Part shown: positions 50,734 to 58,444 of the stretch, in pieces
Layout of the letters: each line of letters opens with the position of its first letter
Position numbering within the stretch: position 1 is the first letter of the stretch
Source: JBBROS01 sp965199595
GTDB lineage: Bacteria; Pseudomonadota; Alphaproteobacteria; Acetobacterales; Acetobacteraceae
Reading direction: 5' to 3'
Assembly: GCA_965199595.1 (NCBI GenBank)
Contig: OZ241182.1
Span: 1,116,001-1,180,000 of the forward strand
DNA: 64,000 bases
Notes under the pieces: model-generated
Told to the model about the DNA's origin: nothing
What the model saw: the letters and a program-made list of their open reading frames with translations, nothing else
Databases searched by the model: none
Position numbers and translations under genes: made by a program

Positions 50734-51950
50734 TATTCGGCTGCCGCCCGGGTCTGAGCAGCCGGGACATGCTGCTGCACGGCATCGAGGGCCTGGACCA
50801 GGTCCTCGATCAGGTCCTCCTTGTCCTCCAGCCCGACCGAGAGGCGGATGGCGCCGTCGGTGATGCCGAGGCGGGCGCGCTCCCCGGGGCCGATCTTCAT
50901 GTGCGTGGTGGTGGCGGGGTGGGTGGCGAGGGACTTGGAGTCGCCCAGGTTGTTGGAGATGGCGATGAGCTGGAGAGCGTTCATGGCGATGAAGGCGGCC
51001 TCGCGGTCCGCCAGCTCGAAGCTGACCATGGTGCCGCCGGCGCTCATCTGCGCCACGGCCAGGGCGTGCTGCGGATGGTCGGGCCGCGTCGGGTACATGA
51101 CCCGGCGCACCGCGGGGTGCGCGGCCAGCGCATCGGCCACCGCGGCGGCGCTGGCGCAGGCGGCATCCACGCGCAGGCGCAGCGTCTCGAGCCCCTTCAG
51201 CAGCACCCAGGCGTTGAACGGCGACATGGAGGGGCCGGTGTTGCGGATGAAGGGGGTCAGCACCTCGTCCACCCATTTCTGCCGGCCCAGCACGGCGCCG
51301 CCCAGCACGCGGCCCTGGCCGTCGATGTGCTTGGTGCAGGAATAGACCACGATGTCCGCGCCCAGCTCGAACGGCCTTTGCAGCAGCGGGGTGGCGAAGA
51401 CGTTGTCCACCACCACCAGCGCGCCGGCCTGGTGCGCGAGACCCGCGATGGCCTTGAGGTCCAGCACCTCGAGCATGGGGTTGGAGGGGCTTTCCAGCAG
51501 CACCATGGTGGCGGGGCGGGCGAAGGCGGCGGCCCAGCCGGCCATGTCGCCGCCATCGACGAACTCCGTCTCGATGCCGTAGCGCGGCAGCAGGGTGGAG
51601 ACGATCCAGTGGCAGGAGCCGAACAGCGCGCGGCTGGCAACCACGCGGTCCCCGGCCTTCAGGTGGCAGAGCATGGCGGCGTGCACGGCGGCCATGCCGG
51701 TCGCGGTGGCGCGGCAGGCCTCGGCGCCCTCGATGGTGGCCAGGCGGGTTTCGAACATCACCACGGTGGGGTTGCCGAAGCGGGAGTACTGGTAGTGCTG
51801 GACGGCGCCGGTGAAGGTGTCCTCGGCCTGCTCCGCGCTGTCGTAGACGAAGCCGGAGGTGAGGAACATGGCTTCCGCGGTCTCGCCGTGTTGCGAGCGG
51901 GTGGTGCCGCCATGGACGAGCCGGGTCGCGGGACGGAATTGCTTGGACAT
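50733..51950 (-). CDS. metZ: O-succinylhomoserine sulfhydrylase
   Basis: The 405-residue PLP enzyme is of the Cys/Met metabolism family. It has YQYSRFGNPTVVMFETRLATIEGAEACRATATGMAA, VVVDNVFATPLLQRPFELGADIVVYSCTKHIDGQGRVLGG with the PLP lysine in SCTKHIDG, and a C-terminal ATHPATTTHMKIG. MetZ makes homocysteine directly from O-succinylhomoserine and sulfide. The ATG at 51950 follows a GAGGC site; upstream lies a SAM-II riboswitch. Confidence 0.93.
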   Translation of the reverse strand: MSKQFRPATRLVHGGTTRSQHGETAEAMFLTSGFVYDSAEQAEDTFTGAVQHYQYSRFGNPTVVMFETRLATIEGAEACRATATGMAAVHAAMLCHLKAGDRVVASRALFGSCHWIVSTLLPRYGIETEFVDGGDMAGWAAAFARPATMVLLESPSNPMLEVLDLKAIAGLAHQAGALVVVDNVFATPLLQRPFELGADIVVYSCTKHIDGQGRVLGGAVLGRQKWVDEVLTPFIRNTGPSMSPFNAWVLLKGLETLRLRVDAACASAAAVADALAAHPAVRRVMYPTRPDHPQHALAVAQMSAGGTMVSFELADREAAFIAMNALQLIAISNNLGDSKSLATHPATTTHMKIGPGERARLGITDGAIRLSVGLEDKEDLIEDLVQALDAVQQHVPAAQTRAAAE

Positions 51951-52013
51951 GCCACTTGCCTCATCGGATGGGCCGTGGATGCCGGCGGGCGCGGCTGTTC
52001 GGCCGGGTCCGCA

Positions 52014-52072
52014 GGCCTCTTTAGCGCGCTTGTTTAACCTCGCCGCAATCCGGCCGGACAAATCACGAGGGG
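52014..52072 (-). promoter_or_regulatory. SAM-II riboswitch upstream of metZ
   Basis: On the minus strand the region reads CTCGTGATTTG, then a CCGG-type stem-loop and GGTTAAACAAGCGCGC followed by TAAAGAGG. These are the conserved blocks of the SAM-II (metA) riboswitch, including the pseudoknot strand and the A-rich GCTAAAGAGG. SAM-II occurs mainly in alphaproteobacteria before methionine genes and turns expression off when SAM binds. It lies about 65 nt upstream of the metZ ATG. Confidence 0.9.
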
Positions 52073-52093
52073 CATCGGGCGACGCCGGCAGCT

Positions 52094-52122
52094 TGTTTAC
52101 GCGCGGGGCGTTGCGTGGTCAA
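52094..52122 (-). promoter_or_regulatory. metZ promoter
   Basis: On the minus strand TTGACC (52122-52117) and TAAACA (52099-52094) have a 17-nt spacer. Transcription would begin about 15 nt before the riboswitch, as expected for a short leader. The -35 directly abuts the -35 of the divergent tRNA promoter. Confidence 0.6.
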
Positions 52123-52139
52123 TCGCGGAACCCTATAAG
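52111..52139 (+). promoter_or_regulatory. tRNA-Gly promoter
   Basis: TTGCGT (52111-52116) and TATAAG (52134-52139) are 17 nt apart on the plus strand, about 40 nt before the tRNA. Confidence 0.6.
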
Positions 52140-52177
52140 GTGGCGGCGGACACCGCATGCGGTGCGGTCCCGGTTCA

Positions 52178-52251
52178 GCGGGCGTAGTTCAATGGTAGAA
52201 CGGCAGCTTCCCAAGCTGCATACGAGGGTTCGATTCCCTCCGCCCGCTCCA
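52178..52251 (+). tRNA. tRNA-Gly (anticodon CCC), CCA encoded
   Basis: The 74-nt sequence folds as a cloverleaf: acceptor GCGGGCG/CGCCCGC with discriminator T and encoded CCA; D arm with TTCAATGGTAGAA; anticodon stem GCAGC/GCTGC with loop TTCCCAA, so the anticodon is CCC (52210-52212); T arm GAGGG-TTCGATT-CCCTC. It reads GGG glycine codons. No attachment-site duplication of its 3' end was seen nearby. Confidence 0.97.
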
Positions 52252-52325
52252 GCCTTTCTCATCAGAAGCGGCACCATGGCGCATATCGCCGAGGCCGGGG
52301 CCGGCGCGATGTTCGGCCGGGCCGG

Positions 52326-52784
52326 TCAGCGGGCCTTGACGGGGCGGTCGGCGTGGCTGGTCTGGGGCACGCCGCGGTTGAGCGACATGTGGGAGTGGGT
52401 GCAGAGCCAGGTGCCGTCGAGCCTGCTGAAGATCATCGTGGCCCGGCCCGGGCGCTCGAACGGGGCGCCATCCGGCTGGTAGCCGGTGCTGGTCCAGGGG
52501 GCGACGAGCACGACCATGCTCTCATCGGCGGATGCGAGGACGTGGGAGCCATCGAGGTCGAACCGGAAATCGGTGGTTCTGGGCCAGACGTTGTCCCATT
52601 GCGTGTCGATCCAGGGCTGGAGACCGGGGATGATGTCGCGGTGGGTGCCGAAGGCGAGCACGTCCGGGTGGAAGAGGGGCTTGGCGGAGGCGTAATCGAC
52701 CTCGCGGACGAAGCCGGAAAAGCGGTCGAGCCAGGCGATGAAGTGGGCGTGCAGGGCGGGGGATGCGTTCGGGAGCGGGGGCAT
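52326..52784 (-). CDS. NTF2-like/SnoaL-type protein
   Basis: The 152-residue protein shows the NTF2-like pattern: an N-terminal helix (FIAWLDRFSGFVREVDYASAKPLFHPDVLAFGTH), WIDTQWDNVWPRTTDFRFDLDGSH, a strand SMVVLVAPWTSTGYQPDG and a final GTWLCTHSHMSLNRG. Such small domains are found in ketosteroid isomerase-like enzymes and binding proteins; no catalytic residues can be assigned. ATG start at 52784. It is convergent with the tRNA. Confidence 0.8.
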   Translation of the reverse strand: MPPLPNASPALHAHFIAWLDRFSGFVREVDYASAKPLFHPDVLAFGTHRDIIPGLQPWIDTQWDNVWPRTTDFRFDLDGSHVLASADESMVVLVAPWTSTGYQPDGAPFERPGRATMIFSRLDGTWLCTHSHMSLNRGVPQTSHADRPVKAR

Positions 52785-53019
52785 GGGGGGTCCGTTGCGT
52801 GCGATGCGATTGTAAGATTGGCGTAATGAGCGTCAGCATCTGCGTGGAGTTTCATTCGCCTGTTCACCAAGCCATGTGGGTCATGCCATCCAGCACCGCG
52901 GCGCGGCTTCATGGGCTGGACCCTAGCCGGCACAGGCTTATGGTTTGTCGATACGGCCTGTATCAAGCTAAACGCAGCCTGCTCCAGTCGCGTCAGAGCT
53001 AGCCAAGAAAGTCATCTTC
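52785..53019. other. Non-coding gap before the atypical methyltransferase
   Basis: This stretch also contains less GC-rich DNA. I see no gene, repeat or clear promoter in it. Confidence 0.4.
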
Positions 53020-53811
53020 GTGTCCAACGACAATCGCTTTGAAACTCGCATGCCTTGCGCGGCGAACGCCTTTGACATCTTCAAGGGGCAATGGTTGAGC
53101 AAAGTTCCAGGCTTTGGCCTTGGCACTTCCTCGCTCTTTGATGACGCCCGCATCATGTTCTTCGATCAGGCGGTATCTGGATTCAGCGGGAAACGCGTCA
53201 TCGAACTTGGGCCGCTGGAGGGCGGGCACACCTACATGATGTCCATCCTGGGTGCATCCGACATCCTTGCAATCGAAGCCAACAAGGATGCCTTTCTGCG
53301 CTGCCTGATCATGAAGGAAGCTTTCAACGTCCGGGCCAGATTCGTTTGTGGTGACTTCGAGAAGCTGCTTCGTAGCAATCCGCCACGCGCGGACGTGATC
53401 CTGGCGTCGGGTGTTCTGTATCATATGCAGGAGCCGCTTGAACTGATCGAAGCGATGACCGCGGCCGCAGACTGGGTCTGCATTTGGACGCATTACTATG
53501 ACCATGATATCATTCAAGCGTCTGCTCACCTCAGCACGAAGTTCACGGCGCCCGTCGAGTATGTCGACTTCCGTGGACGCCGGATTGGCCTTGCGACACA
53601 GTCATACCTTGACGACGTCGCCTGGGGTGGTTTTGCTGGTGGAACCGAGTTGCATAGCCGCTGGATCGAACGTGCTGGAATCATCGAGGCCTTCGACGCA
53701 TGTTCGTTCGATGTGATCGTGGATAGCGACCAGCGGAACCACCCGCACGGCCCTGCATTCACGTTTGTGGCAAAGCGCCGACGCTCTGGAAGTGCTGCTT
53801 CACGGGTCTGA
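53020..53811 (+). CDS. Class I SAM-dependent methyltransferase, atypical composition
   Basis: The 263-residue protein has SAM-binding motif I in RVIELGPLEGGHTYMMSILGA, an acidic residue after strand 2 (DILAIEANKDAFLRCL), and later RADVILASGVLYHMQEPLELIEAMT. The layout resembles small-molecule or glycan methyltransferases near surface-polysaccharide loci. The DNA is visibly less GC-rich, with more A/T-ending codons than its neighbours, suggesting transfer. GTG at 53020 is the first start after an upstream in-frame stop (52969); an ATG at 53050 is a possible alternative. Both have weak ribosome sites. The target is unknown. Confidence 0.75.
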   Translation: MSNDNRFETRMPCAANAFDIFKGQWLSKVPGFGLGTSSLFDDARIMFFDQAVSGFSGKRVIELGPLEGGHTYMMSILGASDILAIEANKDAFLRCLIMKEAFNVRARFVCGDFEKLLRSNPPRADVILASGVLYHMQEPLELIEAMTAAADWVCIWTHYYDHDIIQASAHLSTKFTAPVEYVDFRGRRIGLATQSYLDDVAWGGFAGGTELHSRWIERAGIIEAFDACSFDVIVDSDQRNHPHGPAFTFVAKRRRSGSAASRV

Positions 53812-53960
53812 CGTGAATCACACACGGTTGGCAGTCGGGTGCTCCACTTAGCGTCGGACATCGGAATGGCTGTAACTGGCCGGGTAGTCTGGCGGGCGGA
53901 TGGAGTCTGGCCTTGGCCGTCAGGCCGCCACGCACCAGACGGCGTTGCACTCGCACCGTG

Positions 53961-53970
53961 CGGTATACCG
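53961..53970. promoter_or_regulatory. 10-bp palindrome upstream of the flavin reductase gene
   Basis: CGGTATACCG is a perfect palindrome 28 nt upstream of the flavin reductase start. It could be an operator. There is no second copy nearby. Confidence 0.25.
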
Positions 53971-53998
53971 AAATGCCGTTCGTTCAGCAGGATTATCG

Positions 53999-54622
53999 AT
54001 GATGCGGACCGAAACCCATTTCTACGAACCCGCCAAGGGCCACGGCCTGCCGCATGATCCGTTCAATGCCATCATCGGGCCGCGGCCGATCGGCTGGGTG
54101 TCCAGCAAGGGGCGCGACGGGTCCGTGAACCTGGCGCCGTACAGCTTCTTCAACGCCTTCAACTACACGCCGCCGATCCTGGGGTTCAGCAGCACCTCCG
54201 CCAAGGACAGCGTGCGCAACTGCCGGGAGACCGGGGCGTTCGTGTGGAACCTCACCACCCGGGCGCTGGCGGAGGCGATGAACGCGAGCTGTGCGCCGGT
54301 GCCGTATGGGTCCGACGAGTTCGAGCTGGCCGGGTTGGCGAAGGCGGCGGGGCGGGTGGTGGACGTGCCGATGGTGGCGGCGGCGCAGGTGCAGTTCGAG
54401 TGCCAGGTGACGGAGGTCATCAACCTCAAGACCCGGACCGGGGCGCTGACGCCGGCCTGGCTGGTGCTGGGTGAGGTGGTGGGCGTGCATATCGATACGG
54501 CGCTGCTGAAGGATGGGGTGTTCGACACCTTCGGCGCGGGGATCGTGCTGCGCGCGGGCGGGCCTTCGGCCTATGCGGAGATCACGCCGGCCAGCCGCTT
54601 CGACATGCGGCGGCCCGGCTAG
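53999..54622 (+). CDS. Flavin reductase family protein
   Basis: The 207-residue protein has the flavin reductase-like (FMN-binding split barrel) pattern: FNAIIGPRPIGWVSSKGRDGSVNLAPYSFFNAFNYTPPILGFS and AKDSVRNCRETGAFVWNLTT, then ECQVTEVINL near the C-terminus. Members reduce FMN with NAD(P)H or bind flavin in oxidoreductase systems; a partner oxygenase is not adjacent. ATG at 53999 with AGGA upstream; a second ATG follows directly. Convergent with aroKB, 3 nt apart. Confidence 0.88.
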   Translation: MMRTETHFYEPAKGHGLPHDPFNAIIGPRPIGWVSSKGRDGSVNLAPYSFFNAFNYTPPILGFSSTSAKDSVRNCRETGAFVWNLTTRALAEAMNASCAPVPYGSDEFELAGLAKAAGRVVDVPMVAAAQVQFECQVTEVINLKTRTGALTPAWLVLGEVVGVHIDTALLKDGVFDTFGAGIVLRAGGPSAYAEITPASRFDMRRPG

Positions 54623-54625
54623 ACC

Positions 54626-56380
54626 CTAGGCGTCGCAGCCGGCGTCCTGGAGGAGGTCGAGCACCGCTGCCTCCGGCACGTCGGCCGTGGTGAAGGCCTG
54701 GCCGATGCCGCGGGCCAGGATGAAGTGCAGGCGGCCGTCGCGCATCTTCTTGTCGCGCTGCATGTGGCTGACCAGGCGGGCGGCGGAGAGGCGGCGGTTC
54801 AACATGCCGGGTCCGCTGGCGAGGCCGACGGATTCGAGGTGCGCCTCGATGCGGGGCGGGATGTCGTCATCGCAATGGCCGAGCCTGGCGGAGAGGCGGA
54901 AGGCGAGGCCCAGGCCCACCGCCACCGCCTCGCCGTGCAGCAGCCCGCCGCCGTAGCCGACCTCGGCCTCCAGCGCGTGGGCGAAGGTGTGGCCCAGGTT
55001 GAGCAGGGCGCGGCCGCCGCTGGGCTTCTCCTCCCGCTCGTCGCCGGCCACCACGGCGGCCTTGAAGGCGCAGGCGCGCATCACGGCCTCGCCGAGGATG
55101 GCCGGGTCGCCGGCGACCAGGGCCTGCGCGTTGGCTTCGCACCAGGTGAAGAACGCGGCGTCGCCGATCAGCCCGGCCTTCACGACCTCCGCATAGCCGG
55201 CCCGCAGCTCCCGCGGCGGCAGGGTGGCGAGCACGCCGGTATCGGCCAGCACCATGCGGGGCTGGTGGAAGGCGCCGAGCAGGTTCTTGCCCTGTGCCGT
55301 GTTGATGCCGGTCTTGCCGCCCACGCTGCTGTCCACCTGGCTGAGCAGGGTGGTGGGCACCTGCACGAAGGGCAGGCCGCGCAGGGTGGTGGCGGCGGCG
55401 AACCCGGCCAGGTCCCCCACCACGCCGCCGCCCAGGGCGATGACGGTGGTGCGCCGCTCGACCGCGGCCTCCAGCAGGGCGGTGGTGACGTGGGTGAAGC
55501 CTTCCATGCTCTTCGAGGCCTCGCCGGGGGGGACGACCACGTAGCGGGCGGTGATGCCGGTCTGCGCCAGGCCGTCCAGCAGGGTCTGCAGGTGCAGGGC
55601 GGCCACGGTCTCGTCGGTGACCACCACGGCGCGCTTCTGCGGCATCACGGGGGCCAGGAAGGCGCCGGCACGGGCCAGCAGGTTCTCGCCGATGATGATG
55701 TCATAGCTGGCGGAGGACAGCGCCACGGCGAGGCGGCGGGGCTTCTGCCAGGCGAGCAGGGTGTTCAGCACCTTGGTGGTGGTGTGGTCGGGCGGTTCGT
55801 CGCCGCAATCCACCACCAGGTCGGCCTCGCCATAGACGGGGTGGCGGCGTTCCATCAGGCCGGCGAGGATCTCGGCCGGGTTGCCGTCGCGCAGCAGGGG
55901 GCGATGGTCGCGGGTGGAGACGCGGCGGACCAGCGTGGCCAGCGGGCAGCGGAGCCAGACCGAGACGGCGTCGTGCCGCACGGTGCCGCGGGTTTCGGCA
56001 TCCATGAAGGCGCCGCCGCCGGTGGCCAGCACCAGCGGGTCCCCGGCCAGCAGGCGGCGGATGACCCGGCGCTCACCCGCGCGGAAGTCCGCCTCGCCAT
56101 AGCGGGCGAACAGCTCGGGGATGGTGCAGCCGGCGGCGAGCTCGATCTCGGCGTCCGCGTCGCGGAACGGCAGGCCCAGGCGGGCGGCGAGGCGGCGGCC
56201 GATGCTGGTCTTGCCGGCGCCCATCAGCCCGACCAGCACGATGCTGCGCTTGTCGAAGGCGGCCGGCAGGTGCGGAACGTCTGGTGTTGCGGTGATTCCC
56301 TGGTGGGCCGTGGCAGGCCCTGGGGGGGTGCCGGGCGGCTCGATGGCGGAGGGGCGCGGGGCCGCGAAGTTGCGCGTCAT
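54626..56380 (-). CDS. aroKB: Bifunctional shikimate kinase / 3-dehydroquinate synthase
   Basis: The 584-residue protein is a fusion. After a Pro-rich leader, residues ~45-210 form shikimate kinase (Walker A GLMGAGKTSIGRRLA, DADAEIE, LATGGGAF, RPLL lid). Residues ~215-584 form 3-dehydroquinate synthase (VVTDETVAALHL, PPGEASKSMEGF, ALGGGVVGDLAGFAA, TTLLSQVDSSVGGKTGIN, LNLGHTFAHALEAE with metal-binding His). It performs steps 2 and 5 of the shikimate pathway. ATG 56380 is preferred over a start at 56419. Such fusions occur in several alphaproteobacteria. Confidence 0.93.
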   Translation of the reverse strand: MTRNFAAPRPSAIEPPGTPPGPATAHQGITATPDVPHLPAAFDKRSIVLVGLMGAGKTSIGRRLAARLGLPFRDADAEIELAAGCTIPELFARYGEADFRAGERRVIRRLLAGDPLVLATGGGAFMDAETRGTVRHDAVSVWLRCPLATLVRRVSTRDHRPLLRDGNPAEILAGLMERRHPVYGEADLVVDCGDEPPDHTTTKVLNTLLAWQKPRRLAVALSSASYDIIIGENLLARAGAFLAPVMPQKRAVVVTDETVAALHLQTLLDGLAQTGITARYVVVPPGEASKSMEGFTHVTTALLEAAVERRTTVIALGGGVVGDLAGFAAATTLRGLPFVQVPTTLLSQVDSSVGGKTGINTAQGKNLLGAFHQPRMVLADTGVLATLPPRELRAGYAEVVKAGLIGDAAFFTWCEANAQALVAGDPAILGEAVMRACAFKAAVVAGDEREEKPSGGRALLNLGHTFAHALEAEVGYGGGLLHGEAVAVGLGLAFRLSARLGHCDDDIPPRIEAHLESVGLASGPGMLNRRLSAARLVSHMQRDKKMRDGRLHFILARGIGQAFTTADVPEAAVLDLLQDAGCDA

Positions 56381-56428
56381 GATGCGCAAGGCTAGCACAC
56401 GGTCCTGTATGGCGGCCAAGGGCAGTGG

Positions 56429-56572
56429 ATGATCCGAATCGTGGTGGTGCTGGTGGTGTTCGTGCTGCTGCTGGTGATGGGCGGCATGGTGGTGCTGGGC
56501 GCCTTTCCGCCGGGTCCGCGCACGGAGCAGGTGCAGAAGGTGCTGCCGAACGAGCGTTTCGCGCCGAAATAG
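56429..56572 (+). CDS. 47-residue single-span membrane protein
   Basis: The frame encodes MIRIVVVLVVFVLLLVMGGM... with one membrane helix at about residues 3-26 and a short Pro/Lys-rich tail ending RFAPK. The ATG is 48 nt after the divergent aroKB start, and the stop is 2 nt before the xerD start, so the two are likely co-transcribed. I do not recognise the family. The regular hydrophobic helix and tight spacing make it likely to be real. Confidence 0.65.
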   Translation: MIRIVVVLVVFVLLLVMGGMVVLGAFPPGPRTEQVQKVLPNERFAPK

Positions 56573-56574
56573 GG

Positions 56575-57456
56575 ATGGACCGCCACGAGGAGGCGTTCCT
56601 GGAGATGCTGGCGGCCGAGAAGGGGCGGGCGCGGAACACGCTGGCGGCCTATGAGAACGACCTGGCCGATCTGCGCGCGGCGCTGCGATGCGCGCCGGCG
56701 CTGGCCGGGGCGGAGGCGCTGCGGGCCTATATGCGCGGGCTTTCGGGCGTGGTGGCGGCGCGGACGGCGGCGCGGCGGCTTTCGTGCCTGCGGGGGTTCT
56801 ACCGGTTCCTGGCGCGCGAGGGCATCCGGCCGGACGATCCCAGCATGTTGCTGGAGCGGCCGCGGCTGCCGCGCAGCCTGCCGAGGAACCTGGCCGAGGC
56901 CGAGGTGCAGGCGCTGCTGACGGCTGCCGCGGCCCATGCGCCGCCCATGGGGCTGGTGGCCCGGGCGGCGCTGGAGCTGCTGTATGCCACCGGGTTGCGG
57001 ATCAGCGAGCTGCTGTCGTTGCGCCGGGCGGAGCTGGTGCGGACGCCGCAGATGCTGATCGTGCGCGGCAAGGGCGGGCGGGAGCGGATGGTGCTGGTGT
57101 CGCAGGGCGCGCATGACGCGGTGGCGGCGCTGCTGGCCGGCGCGGTGGAGAGCCGCTGGCTGTTCGCCGGGCGCGACCCGGCCGCGGCGATGACCCGGCA
57201 GGGCCTGGCGCTGCTGCTGAAGCAGGTGGCGCTGGAGGCCGGGCTGGACCCGGCGCGGGTGAGCCCGCACGTGCTGCGCCACAGTTTCGCCAGCCACATG
57301 CTGGCACGCGGGGCGGACCTGCGCAGCCTGCAGATGCTGCTGGGGCACGCGGACATCGCGACGACGCAGATCTATACGCACGTGCTGGCGGAGCGGCTGG
57401 CGGAGGTGGTGGCGCTGCATCATCCGCTCTCAGCCGCCCGGACCCCCTCTGGCTAA
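56575..57456 (+). CDS. xerD: Tyrosine recombinase XerD
   Basis: The 293-residue protein has an N-terminal SAM-like core-binding domain (RHEEAFLEMLAAEKGRARNTLAAYENDLADL). The catalytic domain has Arg in LYATGLRISELLSL, Lys in VRGKGGRERMV, HVLRHSFASHML (His-x-x-Arg), LGHADIATTQIYTHV and the nucleophilic Tyr in that last motif. Its length and position with housekeeping genes mark it as the chromosome-dimer resolvase XerD rather than a mobile-element integrase. It is coupled to the small membrane gene before it. Confidence 0.9.
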   Translation: MDRHEEAFLEMLAAEKGRARNTLAAYENDLADLRAALRCAPALAGAEALRAYMRGLSGVVAARTAARRLSCLRGFYRFLAREGIRPDDPSMLLERPRLPRSLPRNLAEAEVQALLTAAAAHAPPMGLVARAALELLYATGLRISELLSLRRAELVRTPQMLIVRGKGGRERMVLVSQGAHDAVAALLAGAVESRWLFAGRDPAAAMTRQGLALLLKQVALEAGLDPARVSPHVLRHSFASHMLARGADLRSLQMLLGHADIATTQIYTHVLAERLAEVVALHHPLSAARTPSG

Positions 57457-57484
57457 GCACCGCGCGATTCGGTAGACCCGGCCG

Positions 57485-58444
57485 ATGCGCCACTTCCTGG
57501 ACTTCGAACGGCCTGTCGCCGAACTCGAGAGCAAGATCGACGAGCTGCGGCGGATGCAGGAGCCGGGCGGCATCGATATCGAGGCCGAGGTGTCCCAGCT
57601 GGAGGACAAGGTCGAGGCGCAGATACGCCAGGTGTATGCGAAACTGAGCCCCTGGCAGAAGACGCAGGTGGCCCGGCATCCGCAGCGGCCCAAGGCGCAG
57701 GCCTATATCGACGCGCTGATCACCGAGTACACGCCGCTGGCCGGGGACCGTGCTTTTGCCGATGACGCGGCGGTGCTGGGCGGGCTGGGGCGGTTCCAGG
57801 GGCGGCCGGTGGTGGTGCTGGGGACGGAGCGGGGATCGGACACGGAAAGCCGGGTCGCGCATAATTTCGGCATGGCGCGGCCGGAGGGGTATCGCAAGGC
57901 GCGGCGGCTGATCGAGCTGGCGGGACGGTTCAAGCTGCCGGTGCTGACGTTCGTGGATACGGCGGGGGCGTTCCCGGGGATCGAGGCGGAGGCGCGGGGG
58001 CAGGCGGAGGCGATCGCGCGGGCCATCGAGGCCTGCCTGGAGGCGCCGGTGCCGATCGTCGCGACGATCATCGGGGAAGGCGGCTCGGGCGGCGCCATCG
58101 CGCTGGCGGCGGGGGACCGGGTGCTGATGCTGGAGCACTCGGTGTATTCCGTGATCTCGCCGGAGGGGTGTGCGAGCATCCTGTGGCGGGATGCGGCGCA
58201 GGCGGCGACGGCGGCGGAGGCGCTGCGGCTGACGGCGCAGGACCTGGTGGGCTTCGGCATCGTGGACCAGGTGGTGCCGGAACCGCTGGGCGGCGCCCAC
58301 CGCGCGCCGGCCGCCACGGTGGCGAGTGTTGCGGCGGCGATCGGGGCCGCGCTGGAGACGCTGGCGGGGCTGGACGCGGTGACGCTGCGCACGCTGCGGC
58401 GGGACAAGTTCCTTGCCATGGGCCGGGAGGCGCAGGTGGCATGA
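57485..58444 (+). CDS. accA: Acetyl-CoA carboxylase carboxyltransferase subunit alpha
   Basis: The 319-residue protein has the N-terminal helical FERPVAELESKIDELRRM, then ARPEGYRKARRLIELAGRFKLPVLTFVDTAGAFPG and IIGEGGSGGAIALAAGDRV. These are the standard marks of AccA. It forms the carboxyltransferase with AccD and makes malonyl-CoA for fatty acid synthesis. It overlaps the MFS gene by 4 nt. Confidence 0.96.
   Translation: MRHFLDFERPVAELESKIDELRRMQEPGGIDIEAEVSQLEDKVEAQIRQVYAKLSPWQKTQVARHPQRPKAQAYIDALITEYTPLAGDRAFADDAAVLGGLGRFQGRPVVVLGTERGSDTESRVAHNFGMARPEGYRKARRLIELAGRFKLPVLTFVDTAGAFPGIEAEARGQAEAIARAIEACLEAPVPIVATIIGEGGSGGAIALAAGDRVLMLEHSVYSVISPEGCASILWRDAAQAATAAEALRLTAQDLVGFGIVDQVVPEPLGGAHRAPAATVASVAAAIGAALETLAGLDAVTLRTLRRDKFLAMGREAQVA

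Noticed and set aside
52178..53811. A genomic island integrated in tRNA-Gly
   Set aside because: Only one gene has foreign composition, no integrase is present and no duplicate of the tRNA 3' end was found nearby.
56575..57456. Tyrosine recombinase as a mark of an integrated mobile element
   Set aside because: Its length and motifs match XerD, and its neighbours (aroKB, accA) are housekeeping; no attachment repeats or phage genes are present.
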